A stretch of DNA of 64,000 nt from GCA-2711565 sp963664245. GTDB lineage: Bacteria; Bacteroidota; Bacteroidia; Bacteroidales; GCA-2711565. The position numbers and the translations under genes are program-made. Position 1 is the first letter of the stretch, and each line of letters starts with the position of its first letter. The stretch covers positions 2,542,001-2,606,000 of the forward strand of contig OY760934.1 of assembly GCA_963664245.1 (NCBI GenBank), in the 5' to 3' direction. The notes below the pieces were generated by a model, which was not told the origin of the DNA, made no database searches, and worked only from the letters and a program-made list of their open reading frames with translations. Positions 33,632 through 43,190 of this stretch are shown piece by piece.

Positions 33632-36600
33632 TTATTTTGTTAAATAATTAATTTCTAAAGCAGTTTGATTGTATTTCCAAACATTATCCAAATGATCCAG
33701 CATAATGTTCAGGGCATTTTCCGTACTCAGCAATAATTGAAAATAATCGATTTCTCCTTCCTGATAGCTTCGTTGGGAGGTCCGCATGATTTCATTGCTT
33801 AAGCTTTTACCGGAAGCGTTGAAATAATCGATATTGGTCCGGTATTTTTGCAGTTCGTTTTTTAATTCTGAGTACGCAGCCTTAAGAGTTGAATAAAAAT
33901 ATGAATTCAGGTTTTCTTCAACATCAATGGCAATTTTATTGCTTTTAATACGAGCCGATTGTTCCCCGAAAAATAACGGAAGGGCAAGTCCTACTTGGAA
34001 GCCATAATAATTATCGGCATTAGCATATTGGTTCGAACCCACAAAATAATTTACCGAAATATCGGGCAATAGCTTGTGTTTCTCTAAAGTGTAAGCTGTT
34101 TTTTGGTACTCAGCTTGTAATTTCATGATTTGAAAATCGGTATTGGAAGAAATGTTTAAATCATCAAGTTGAACCAGATTCAGGTTTTCAACAGCAATGG
34201 TAAAATCTGCTTCGTATTGCATTAAAGCTTTAATTTTCTGGTAAGCATTATCCAAATCATATTTTATTTGAATGAGTTTTTTTCTGAATTGTTGTTTTTT
34301 TGCCCGGGCATTTAGTTGCTCAAGCTGACTAATGTCGCCGTATTTATAGCGCGTATTGGCTTGCTTATCGAAATCGCCGTAAAGGCTGTCCATTTGCAAA
34401 TATATTTGTTGTTTGTTTAACAAATATTGAATGTTATAGTAAGCTTGCGAGACTTCCTTAAGGAGCCGGATTTTTTCTTTTTCATATTCTTTCTCGGCGA
34501 TGGAAACATCTTTTAAATTCAGTTTTCGTTGATTCCAGTAAATCGTGGGGAAACTAAAATTTTGTTCGATCCCCCAAATTTTTAAAGGATGCCCGTTATC
34601 GGCAATGTTATTTTCGTCGTAACCGTGATAAATGGTTGTTTTGTCAATATTAAAAGCTGTGCCGACATTGGCTTCGCGGGCTTTAATTTTTAGGGCATAG
34701 GCTTTTAATTTTTGATTGTTTTGCGTGGCAATATCAATGGCCTGATCCAGATCAATATTTTCGTTTTGCGAGTGGCCACCTACGGTTAACAGTAATAAAA
34801 TAACGGTTGCCGTGCCTGCCTTTGAACGTATAAATCGTAATGGCCAAAGTTTAATACCAATCACATTATAAAAAATTTCGAAAAGCAGGGGCAACGCAAT
34901 CATGGTAAGCAGGGTTGAGGTAAAGAGCCCGCCAATCACAACGGTTGCCAAAGGACGTTGCACTTCGGCTCCAGCCCCCGTAGAAACAGCCATCGGAAGA
35001 AAACCCATGGCCGCTGCTGCTGCCGTTAACATTACCGGGCGCAAGCGGTCTTTGGTTCCTTGTAAAATAAGTTCGCGCATATCTTTTCCGCCTTTCAGTT
35101 TTAAATCTTTTAAGTGTTCAATCAATACAATTCCGTTTAGAACCGCTACCCCGAACAGGGCTATAAACCCGATTCCTGCCGAAACACTAAAAGGCATGCC
35201 CCTGATCCATAACAGCAAGACGCCTCCAACGGTAGATAACGGAACGGCCGTAAAAATCATAATGGCATCTTTTAGCGATTTAAAGGCAAAATGAAGGAAT
35301 ATGAAAATTAATAACAGGGCTAAAGGAACGGCAAACATTAGTCGTTGTGAAGCATTTTTAAGGTTTTCGAACTGCCCGCCGTATGAAATATAATTTCCCG
35401 GTTCCAGTTTAATATGTTTATCGATGCGGCTTCGAATGTCTTCTACCACCGATTGCAAATCACGGTTCCTGACATTAACACTCACAACCACCCGGCGATG
35501 GGTGTTTTCGCGCGAAATTTTTGCCGGGCCTTCGGTATATGTAATTTCTGCCAGCTCGCTTAACGGAATTTGATTCCCGCTTGGCAAAGGAACCTGTAGC
35601 TGCTGAATATTGTTAATGTCCGTTCTATTTTCTTCTTGTAATCGAACGGTTAAATCAAAACGTTTTTCGCCTTCAAATATGCTTCCGGCAGTTTTCCCGC
35701 CAAAAGCCATGGCCAGGTAATTGTTCAGGCTTTCTGTGTTGAGCCCGTGATAAGCAATTTTTTGCCGGTCGTATCTTACGCTCATTTGAGGTAATCCGGC
35801 GGTTTTTTCAAGGATCACATCGGCTGCACCCGGTACGTCTTCAATAAGGGTTTTAATTTCGTTGGCCTTTCGGTCAAGATATGCTAAATCTTCGCCAAAA
35901 ATTTTAATGGCAATATCGGCTCTTACACCGGTAATTAATTCATTAAATCGCATTTCGATGGGTTGGGTAAATTCATATTCAATGCCCGGGATAACCGAAA
36001 GTGCTTCTTTGAATTTATTGGCAAGTTCTTCTTTGCTGTTTGTTACAACCCATTCGCTTTTGGGTTTGATTTTGATAATCATATCAATTTCTTCCATCGA
36101 CATAGGATCAGTTGGAACTTCGGCAGCCCCAATACGGCAAACAATTTGATCTACTTCCGAAAAATTATCAATCAGGATTTGTTCCATTTGAGTGGTTAAG
36201 TCAATGGTTTTTGACAAAGAAGTTCCGGTTTTTAATACGGGCTGGATCACAAAATCGCCTTCGTCCAAGGTAGGAACAAACTCCCCTCCCATCCTCGAAA
36301 ATAAATAACCGGTAAAAATTAATGAGGCTAAAGCCATGCCAAGAATCAGTTTTTTATGGCAACAGGCCCAGCGCATTATAGGATCGTAAGTGCGGTATGC
36401 CAGGTTCATGATTTGGTTGGCAATGGATTTTTTGTTTGTTTTTTGTGGTTTCAGGAAAAGGGTGCTGGCTACCGGCAACCAGGTTAATCCTAAAATCATG
36501 GCCCCGATAATTGCAAAACTGAAAGCCAATGCCATTGGACGGAACATCTTACCTTCCACCCCTTGTAACGAAAGTATGGGGATAAATACAATCAAAATGA

Positions 36601-37975
36601 TTATTTGTCCGAAAATGGCTGAGTTCATCATTTTTGAGGCTCCGTCAAAAGTAATGGTATCCAGTAGCTTTTGCCGTTTTTCTGTTTTTGTTTTTTGAAG
36701 TTCGTCTTTTTTTAGCGTAATTTGAATGGCGACAAATTCAACAATAATAACAGCTCCGTCTATAATGATCCCAAAGTCGAGAGCCCCCAGGCTCATTAAA
36801 TTGGCATCAATACCAAAGATATACATCATCGATAATGTAAATAATAATGCCAAAGGGATCATGGATGCGATAACTAAAGCAGAGCGGATATTTCCTAATA
36901 AAATAATAACGATTAGGGTAACGATAAGGCATCCTAAAATAAGGTTTTCGGTGATGGTAAAAGAAGTCTTGGCAATCAGTTCGCTACGTTCAAGAATAGG
37001 GTTGATAAATACTCCTTCAGGCAGGCTTTTTTGAACTTCGGCAACTCTTTCTTTTACATCATTGATTACCTGTTTTGAGTTGGCATCTTTTAGCATCATT
37101 ATTTGCCCCAGCACTTTTTCTCCTTCTCCGTTGGCGGTGATTGCTCCATAACGGTTCGCGAAGCCAAATTGAACCGTTGCTATATCTTTGATCAAAACCG
37201 GGATTCCCTGTGTGGTTTTTACAAGGATGTTTTCGATGTCAGATAACGTTTTAACCTGACCATCGCCCCGTATAAAATAACTTTGGTTGGTTTTTTCGAT
37301 GTACCCTCCTCCCGAAATGCTGTTGTTCATTTGCAGGGCTTCAAATACCTCCATCAAACTGACATCCATGCTTTTTAGTCGGGTCGGGTCTAGAGCAACT
37401 TCATATTGTTTTAAAAAGGCTCCCCAGCTATTTACTTCAACCACGCCTTTAATCCCGGATAATTGCCGTTTAACAATCCAGTCCTGGATGGTTCGTAGTT
37501 CCATGGGAGAGTAACGGTTTTCATAGCCGGGTTTTACATCTAAAATATATTGGTAAATTTCTCCTAAGCCGGTTGTAATTGGCCCCATTTCGGGGGTTCC
37601 GAATCCTTCCGGAATATTCTCGGAAGCCGATTTGATTTTTTCAGCAATTAGCTGGCGCGGAAGGTAGGTTCCAAGATTATCTTCAAAAACAATCGTTACC
37701 ACTGATAACCCAAATTTTGAAACAGACCTGATTTCTTTTACGCCAGGTAGGTTTGCCATTTCAAGTTCAACAGGAGCGGTAATAAATTGTTCAATTTCCT
37801 GGGTCGATAAATTGGTGGAGGTTGTAATGACCTGAACCTGGTTGTTGGTAATATCGGGTACAGCCCCAATCGGGATTTTTAAAACAGCATATAGTCCGAA
37901 AGCGACAATGCTCAGTGTAAAAAGAATGGTGATTAATTTATTTCGGATGCTAAAGTTGATGATTTTTTCTAACAT
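33632..37975 (-). CDS. CzcA/CusA-type RND metal pump fused to a TolC-like channel
   Basis: 1447 aa, much longer than a 1000-1050-aa CzcA. Residues about 1-1030 are a heavy-metal RND transporter with 12 membrane helices. Signs are IPIGAVPDITNNQVQVITTS, the proton-relay segment LGALDFGIIIDGAVIIVE in TM4, and GIGFIALFGVAVLNGIVLIE. Near residues 1035-1055 a hydrophobic stretch (TVILLLLTVGGHSQ) acts like an internal signal, followed by an outer-membrane efflux protein domain (about 1058-1447) with the IDLDQAIDIATQNNQKLKAY start and coiled-coil helices. Such fusions are known in Bacteroidota. There is one adaptor gene downstream. The exact metal (Cu/Ag, Zn/Co) cannot be read. Confidence 0.92.
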   Translation of the reverse strand: MLEKIINFSIRNKLITILFTLSIVAFGLYAVLKIPIGAVPDITNNQVQVITTSTNLSTQEIEQFITAPVELEMANLPGVKEIRSVSKFGLSVVTIVFEDNLGTYLPRQLIAEKIKSASENIPEGFGTPEMGPITTGLGEIYQYILDVKPGYENRYSPMELRTIQDWIVKRQLSGIKGVVEVNSWGAFLKQYEVALDPTRLKSMDVSLMEVFEALQMNNSISGGGYIEKTNQSYFIRGDGQVKTLSDIENILVKTTQGIPVLIKDIATVQFGFANRYGAITANGEGEKVLGQIMMLKDANSKQVINDVKERVAEVQKSLPEGVFINPILERSELIAKTSFTITENLILGCLIVTLIVIILLGNIRSALVIASMIPLALLFTLSMMYIFGIDANLMSLGALDFGIIIDGAVIIVEFVAIQITLKKDELQKTKTEKRQKLLDTITFDGASKMMNSAIFGQIIILIVFIPILSLQGVEGKMFRPMALAFSFAIIGAMILGLTWLPVASTLFLKPQKTNKKSIANQIMNLAYRTYDPIMRWACCHKKLILGMALASLIFTGYLFSRMGGEFVPTLDEGDFVIQPVLKTGTSLSKTIDLTTQMEQILIDNFSEVDQIVCRIGAAEVPTDPMSMEEIDMIIKIKPKSEWVVTNSKEELANKFKEALSVIPGIEYEFTQPIEMRFNELITGVRADIAIKIFGEDLAYLDRKANEIKTLIEDVPGAADVILEKTAGLPQMSVRYDRQKIAYHGLNTESLNNYLAMAFGGKTAGSIFEGEKRFDLTVRLQEENRTDINNIQQLQVPLPSGNQIPLSELAEITYTEGPAKISRENTHRRVVVSVNVRNRDLQSVVEDIRSRIDKHIKLEPGNYISYGGQFENLKNASQRLMFAVPLALLLIFIFLHFAFKSLKDAIMIFTAVPLSTVGGVLLLWIRGMPFSVSAGIGFIALFGVAVLNGIVLIEHLKDLKLKGGKDMRELILQGTKDRLRPVMLTAAAAAMGFLPMAVSTGAGAEVQRPLATVVIGGLFTSTLLTMIALPLLFEIFYNVIGIKLWPLRFIRSKAGTATVILLLLTVGGHSQNENIDLDQAIDIATQNNQKLKAYALKIKAREANVGTAFNIDKTTIYHGYDENNIADNGHPLKIWGIEQNFSFPTIYWNQRKLNLKDVSIAEKEYEKEKIRLLKEVSQAYYNIQYLLNKQQIYLQMDSLYGDFDKQANTRYKYGDISQLEQLNARAKKQQFRKKLIQIKYDLDNAYQKIKALMQYEADFTIAVENLNLVQLDDLNISSNTDFQIMKLQAEYQKTAYTLEKHKLLPDISVNYFVGSNQYANADNYYGFQVGLALPLFFGEQSARIKSNKIAIDVEENLNSYFYSTLKAAYSELKNELQKYRTNIDYFNASGKSLSNEIMRTSQRSYQEGEIDYFQLLLSTENALNIMLDHLDNVWKYNQTALEINYLTK

Positions 37976-38122
37976 TACAGCATGTATTTGTTGATGGTCG
38001 AAAGAGGATTTAAGAACAGATTTACCTGTTTACATAAAAACAAATATAAAGAATTTAAATGGATTCTATGTGTCTCAAAAACCGAAATTAAGTTTTATTA
38101 TCTTTACCTGAAAATTTAAAAT

Positions 38123-38965
38123 ATGGGGGTTAGTTCATCTGATCGAAACGAGTTAAAAGCATTTCCAAACTGGCGAAGGAAACTCAATGAAATTATTTTC
38201 GGCTACGAAACTTTTGGCGGCCGCTTGTTCGATATTATTTTGCTGATCGCGATTATCCTTTCGGTGATTGCTGTGATGCTCGAAAGTGTTCCTCACATTA
38301 GTAAAGCCAATGGCGTTTTGTTGCGCGATATTGAGTGGGGGTTTACCATTATGTTTACCATCGAATACATTGGGCGGATCTTATCGGCTCCTAGGCCCTT
38401 AAAATATATTTTCAGTTTTATGGGGATTATTGATTTTTTGTCAATTATTCCTACCTATTTCAGTTTGTTTATCGAAGGAGCACAACTACTGTTAATCATT
38501 CGTTTTGTCCGTTTGGTAAGGGTATTTCGGATTTTGAAATTAAGCCGCTACATCCGTGGAGGCAGTATTTTACGCCAGGCATTGATTGACAGCCGCCATA
38601 AAATTATCGTGTTTTTTGGTTCCATCATTATTATTGTTGTTATAGTGGGAACCCTGATGTATTTGATTGAGCAAGGTAGCAGCAGCGGTTTTAACAGTAT
38701 CCCCCGAAGCATTTACTGGGCCATTGTAACCATCACAACCGTGGGCTATGGCGACATTGCCCCGGCTACTATTTTGGGGCAAACACTGGCCTCGTTACTC
38801 ATGATTATTGGCTATGCCATTATTGCGGTTCCTACCGGGATTGTGACCAGCGAAATGGTTCGTGCAAAACAAAACCTGGAACCCGAAAAATGCCCGCATT
38901 GCCATGTCGTATTAAAAATTGAAAATGCCAACTTTTGTTCTCACTGTGGGCAAAAGCTGAAATAG
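38123..38965 (+). CDS. Voltage-gated-like potassium channel with C-terminal zinc ribbon
   Basis: 280 aa with six membrane segments. S1 is near 32-52. S4 is visible as IIRFVRLVRVFRILKLSRYIRGG (in part RLVRVFRILKLSRYI), with Arg/Lys every third residue. The pore loop is TTVGYGDIAP, giving a K+-type selectivity filter near residue 213, followed by S6 (LASLLMIIGYAIIAVPTG). After a short linker, residues 257-280 contain CPHC ... CSHCGQ, a treble-clef zinc ribbon. No RCK or cyclic-nucleotide domain is seen. It is monocistronic. Confidence 0.9.
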   Translation: MGVSSSDRNELKAFPNWRRKLNEIIFGYETFGGRLFDIILLIAIILSVIAVMLESVPHISKANGVLLRDIEWGFTIMFTIEYIGRILSAPRPLKYIFSFMGIIDFLSIIPTYFSLFIEGAQLLLIIRFVRLVRVFRILKLSRYIRGGSILRQALIDSRHKIIVFFGSIIIIVVIVGTLMYLIEQGSSSGFNSIPRSIYWAIVTITTVGYGDIAPATILGQTLASLLMIIGYAIIAVPTGIVTSEMVRAKQNLEPEKCPHCHVVLKIENANFCSHCGQKLK

Positions 38966-39160
38966 TATTTTATTCCCGAGTAACAAAACCTAACAAGATT
39001 CCGTCGTTTACTTATTGGAACGGATTTATTTGTTGAGCTTTTACAATTTGGTTTATGGTAAATATTTCTCGTTTACCGACTTAAAACCAGATTTTACCGA
39101 TTTTTTGTTTTTTGTGGGAAAATGTACAAATAGTTTTGTTTTTTATTAAAAAAACCAAAT

Positions 39161-41536
39161 ATGTTTAAAAACTTTTTTCAGCTCACTTTCAGGAACTTTT
39201 TAAAAAACAAATTTTTTGTTATTGTAAATATAGTTGGGTTGGGCATTGCTTTGGGTGCTTGTATTGTAGCGTATTATAATTACCGGTGGAATGTTGATTT
39301 TGACCGGGTTTTATCTCGTAAAAATGAAATTTATAAGATTAGTTTTACCCGCGATATTAATGGACGAAACCAAGCGTATGGGATGAATCCGATTTCATTA
39401 AAGCCGGCTATTGGAAATTCATTGGCCGGGGTTGAGGAAATTACGAGGGTTCACCGTACCGGGATGACCATCCGGTATGGAGATAAGATTCTTAGACATA
39501 CCGTAGGTTTTGCTGACGAAAATGTTTTTAAAATATTCGACTATGACGTTTTACGGGGGGATCCGAATGCGATAGCTGATAAGCGAAGTGTTTTAATTAC
39601 TGAGAAATTTGCAAAAATATGTTTTGGAGATGAAGACCCGATAGGCAAAATGCTTCAATTGTATGTAACTGATGGAAAAGAAACCAGTTTCCGGGTTGTT
39701 GCCATTGTGAAAGATTTTCCAGAGAATACAACCTTTCAATTTAGTTTGCTGACGAATATCGAAAATCATTTTGAAATGCATAATGTAGAGCAATATGATT
39801 GGAAATCTTTTATAGCGGGCACTTTTATGATTATTCCGGATAAAAATGCTGTTCCGTCCATTGAGAAATCGTTGGCTAAATTTATTCCAATTCAAAATGA
39901 AGCCAGGGAGGATTACAAAATAAATCGTTTTTTCCTCGAAAAAATGGATGATATTCCGAATACCGCCAGGAATACATGGGCCTATTGGTTCCATCAGGGG
40001 CTTCATCCTGCGGCTTTGTCTGTACCAACTATTATGGCCATCTTAATTCTTTTATTGGCTTGCCTGAATTTTACAAATACTGCATTAGCTATTTCGAGCC
40101 GTCGTTTAAAAGAAATTGGCTTAAGAAAAGTGATGGGGGGATTAAGATCGCATACTATTATTCAATTTCTGGGTGAGAATTTGGTTCTCTGTTTTATTGC
40201 TCTTTTAAGTTCACTTTTAATTGCAGGATATTTGATTGAAGAATGGAGTAATATGTGGGAGTACACCGTACAAATTGATTTCGCAGATGGGGGTCGTTTG
40301 TGGTTCTTCCTTTTTGCTTTACTCATTGTTACCGGGCTGGCAGCAGGTTCGTACCCGGCATTTTATGTGAGTAAATTCAATCCGGTTAATATATTAAAAG
40401 GAGATGTTAAACATGGGGGAGCCGGGCTGCTTTCTAAATTATTGTTGGGCTTGCAGTTTATTTTAGCCGTAACCGGTATTATTTCAGCGGTTATATTTAC
40501 TCAAAATGCCAAGTTTCAGGAAAATTTATATATGGGTTATCAAAAAGATAAGGTAATTGCAGTTCCGTTTAATGATAATCCAACCCTTGAATTATTCAGA
40601 AATACAATCATCCAAAATCCAATGATTGAAAAAATTGGTTGGTCGGAAGAGCATATAGGATGGTCAAGTTATAACCGAACTTTAAAATGGGGCGAAGGAC
40701 AAGAACATGAAGTGGATGCTTTTGATATTGGACGTGGGTATTTTGAAACCATGGGTCTGGAATTAGTTGATGGCAGATATTTTGACCAGGAATTTAAAGA
40801 ATCAGAAAGAGGCAAAGCCATTCTTGTAAATGAAAAAATGGTAGAGCTTTATGGATGGGACAATGCCATTGGGCAGAAATTAAGAGAAAACGACACTCTG
40901 GAGTTAACGGTTGTTGGTGTATATAAAAACTTCTATCCTTATGGTTTTTGGGTAGATATTAATCCTACCATGTTAAAGCTTGGAGTTAAAGACCGAATGC
41001 GAAATCTGGTTGTTCAATCTGATGAAAAAAACCTTGAGCAGTTGAATAATTTTATGCGTGAAGAATGGGAAAGAGTAATTCCAAATGCAGTTTACCCGGG
41101 GTATTTGCAAATAGAACGATTAGCAGAATCAAAAAACATAAACAAGAATCTTATTAATATTTACCTCTTCCTTGCAGTCGTTTCTGTGATTCTTTCATTG
41201 GTTGGCTTATATACCCTGGTATCGCTAAAAGTGATAAAACGAACCAAAGAAATTGGTATTCGTAAAGTACTGGGAGCTCCTGTTTTCCAGATCATTCAAT
41301 TGCTTAATCGTGAATTTTTATTAATCGTTTTTATTTCATCTGTTTTGGGTTCTGTTTTTGGTTATTTTTCATCTAAAATGATTTTAGATAGTATTTACGA
41401 GGTATATATGAGTGCAAGTATTAGCACATTTATCATTCCAACGGTCATTACATTAATAATTTCTGTTGCAACTATTACAGCTAGGGTTTACAATGCGGCA
41501 AATAAAAATCCGGTGGATTCAATAAAATACGAATAG
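39161..41536 (+). CDS. ABC transporter permease, FtsX/MacB type
   Basis: A 791-aa protein with the Bacteroidota double-permease layout. An N-terminal membrane helix (about 18-40), a MacB-like periplasmic domain (about 45-240), three helices (about 280-395) ending in SRRLKEIGLRKVMGG, then a fourth helix, a second periplasmic domain, and a final three-helix FtsX unit with KRTKEIGIRKVLGAP. The paired EIGxRKVxG motifs are the cytoplasmic coupling signatures. No ATPase gene is next to it, so its partner is elsewhere. It probably handles lipoproteins, peptides or antimicrobial stress; not determinable here. Confidence 0.9.
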   Translation: MFKNFFQLTFRNFLKNKFFVIVNIVGLGIALGACIVAYYNYRWNVDFDRVLSRKNEIYKISFTRDINGRNQAYGMNPISLKPAIGNSLAGVEEITRVHRTGMTIRYGDKILRHTVGFADENVFKIFDYDVLRGDPNAIADKRSVLITEKFAKICFGDEDPIGKMLQLYVTDGKETSFRVVAIVKDFPENTTFQFSLLTNIENHFEMHNVEQYDWKSFIAGTFMIIPDKNAVPSIEKSLAKFIPIQNEAREDYKINRFFLEKMDDIPNTARNTWAYWFHQGLHPAALSVPTIMAILILLLACLNFTNTALAISSRRLKEIGLRKVMGGLRSHTIIQFLGENLVLCFIALLSSLLIAGYLIEEWSNMWEYTVQIDFADGGRLWFFLFALLIVTGLAAGSYPAFYVSKFNPVNILKGDVKHGGAGLLSKLLLGLQFILAVTGIISAVIFTQNAKFQENLYMGYQKDKVIAVPFNDNPTLELFRNTIIQNPMIEKIGWSEEHIGWSSYNRTLKWGEGQEHEVDAFDIGRGYFETMGLELVDGRYFDQEFKESERGKAILVNEKMVELYGWDNAIGQKLRENDTLELTVVGVYKNFYPYGFWVDINPTMLKLGVKDRMRNLVVQSDEKNLEQLNNFMREEWERVIPNAVYPGYLQIERLAESKNINKNLINIYLFLAVVSVILSLVGLYTLVSLKVIKRTKEIGIRKVLGAPVFQIIQLLNREFLLIVFISSVLGSVFGYFSSKMILDSIYEVYMSASISTFIIPTVITLIISVATITARVYNAANKNPVDSIKYE

Positions 41537-41553
41537 TTTGACGACATTTTTTT

Positions 41554-41597
41554 AGTCAGGGGGTGACTCAAAGTTTCCCCTGACTATTCCTTTTTTA
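41554..41597 (+). terminator. Terminator after the FtsX-type permease
   Basis: AGTCAGGGG (41554-41562) pairs with CCCCTGACT (41577-41585), followed by ATTCCTTTTTT. Confidence 0.8.
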
Positions 41598-41711
41598 CAT
41601 TGTATTTATCGTTATTTTTTTTGTAACATTTTTACCACGTTACTGTTCCCTTTTAAAAAGTATATAGTCTAAAAAGATATAAATAAAGTTGATTACTTTC
41701 CTTTTCAAAAT

Positions 41712-41743
41712 AAAAAACACCCGCAAATTTGCGGGTGTTTTTT
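41712..41743. terminator. Perfect palindromic bidirectional terminator
   Basis: A 16+16-bp perfect palindrome with arms AAAAAACACCCGCAAA and TTTGCGGGTGTTTTTT. It lies 28 bp after the stop of the leftward pepP operon and so terminates that operon; it also backs up the rightward terminator. Confidence 0.9.
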
Positions 41744-41771
41744 ATCCTAAGAATTGAATTTTTTCTGGGTT

Positions 41772-43160
41772 TTACTCGGCACAAAGTGCCTCAATTTCGG
41801 CAACTGTTTTTGGGATTGGTTTTCCAAGTACACGGTTTCCGGTTTCGGTAACCAAAACATCGTCTTCAATCCTAACGCCTCCAAAATCCAAATATTCTTT
41901 TACTTTATCAAAGTTGATGAACTCGGCATTGGTTCCTTCTTTTTCCCATTTTTCAACCAGTTCGGGAATAAAGTAACAGCCTGGTTCAACGGTTAAAATA
42001 AATCCGGGTTGTAGTTCGCGACCCAAACGCAGGTAAGCGGTTCCAAATTGGGTGACACGTTTGGTTTCTTTGTCGTAGCCAACGTTGTTTTCGCCAAAAC
42101 CTTCCATATCGTGAACATCAAATCCCATCATGTGTCCCAGGCCGTGAGGCATAAACAATGCATGTGCACCGGCTTTAACAGCTTCATCGGTATCGCCTTT
42201 CATTAAGCCAAGTTTTTTCAGGCCTTCGGTAATTACTTTACAGGCAATAAAATGAACCTCACGGTATTCAATGCCCGGTTTAATAGCTTCGATGGATTTC
42301 ATGTTTGCTTCTAATACGATTTCGTAGATTCCTTTTTGGCGTTCTGAGAATTTTCCGCCTACCGGAGTTGTACGGGTAATATCGCTTGAATAATGCATGG
42401 TGGTTTCGGCTCCAGCGTCGCAAATCATCATTTGGCCTTCTTTCATGGTGTTTCCATGATAGTGGTTGTGCAGGGTTTGCCCGTTGATGCTCAAAATAAT
42501 CGGGAATGAAACTGGCCCGCCCTGTGCCAATGAAATCCCTTCGATGGTTCCGGCAATTTCGCGTTCAACCACACCGGGTTTACACATTTTCATGGCGGTG
42601 GTGTGCATGTCGTAAGCAATGTCAACGGCTTTTTCGATCTCGGCAATTTCGTATTCATCTTTGATGGAACGCAATTTTACCACAGCTTCAATCAACTCCT
42701 GCGAAGCCATTTCTTTCACTTTCAATACATCGTAGCCCAATAATTGGTTGAATTGAACCAACCGGTCGCCACGGTACGGAGGCAGGAAATGAATTTTGCG
42801 GCCTTCTTTTTCGATGTTTTTCAAAAAAGCGGAAAGCTCGGTGTAAGGAGCCGTATTTTCAACGCCTACTTTAGCAGCTAAATCTTTTACCAATGGCTGA
42901 GGTCCCATCCAAATAATATCTTCAATGTCCACATCATTGGCAAAAATGTAATCTTTATCGTTATTGATGTCCATTATCCCTACAAAATCCGGAATGTCCA
43001 ATCCGAAAAAATAGAGGAAATCACTGTCTTGACGGAAGTGATAAGTGTTTGCAGGATAGTTGTAAGACGCTTCAGAGTTTCCAAGGATTAAAGCAATTCC
43101 GGCTTTCATCTCTTTTTTTAATCGATTGCGTCGGTCAATATATACTTCTTTTTTAAACAT
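41772..43160 (-). CDS. pepP: Xaa-Pro aminopeptidase (M24), copy 1
   Basis: 462 aa. An N-terminal aminopeptidase-P domain (about 1-175) precedes a pita-bread M24 catalytic domain. Dinuclear-metal ligands appear in order: ICDAGAETTMHYSSDITRTT (two Asp), MPHGLGHMMGFDVHD (His), TVEPGCYF (Glu) and GGVRIEDDVLVT (Glu). It removes N-terminal residues preceding proline and acts in the cytoplasm. It is downstream of a second pepP-like gene, 30 bp away, in the same direction, and the terminator palindrome follows. Confidence 0.92.
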   Translation of the reverse strand: MFKKEVYIDRRNRLKKEMKAGIALILGNSEASYNYPANTYHFRQDSDFLYFFGLDIPDFVGIMDINNDKDYIFANDVDIEDIIWMGPQPLVKDLAAKVGVENTAPYTELSAFLKNIEKEGRKIHFLPPYRGDRLVQFNQLLGYDVLKVKEMASQELIEAVVKLRSIKDEYEIAEIEKAVDIAYDMHTTAMKMCKPGVVEREIAGTIEGISLAQGGPVSFPIILSINGQTLHNHYHGNTMKEGQMMICDAGAETTMHYSSDITRTTPVGGKFSERQKGIYEIVLEANMKSIEAIKPGIEYREVHFIACKVITEGLKKLGLMKGDTDEAVKAGAHALFMPHGLGHMMGFDVHDMEGFGENNVGYDKETKRVTQFGTAYLRLGRELQPGFILTVEPGCYFIPELVEKWEKEGTNAEFINFDKVKEYLDFGGVRIEDDVLVTETGNRVLGKPIPKTVAEIEALCAE

Positions 43161-43190
43161 AGTAGAATGTGTATTTGTTGTTATTAATTG

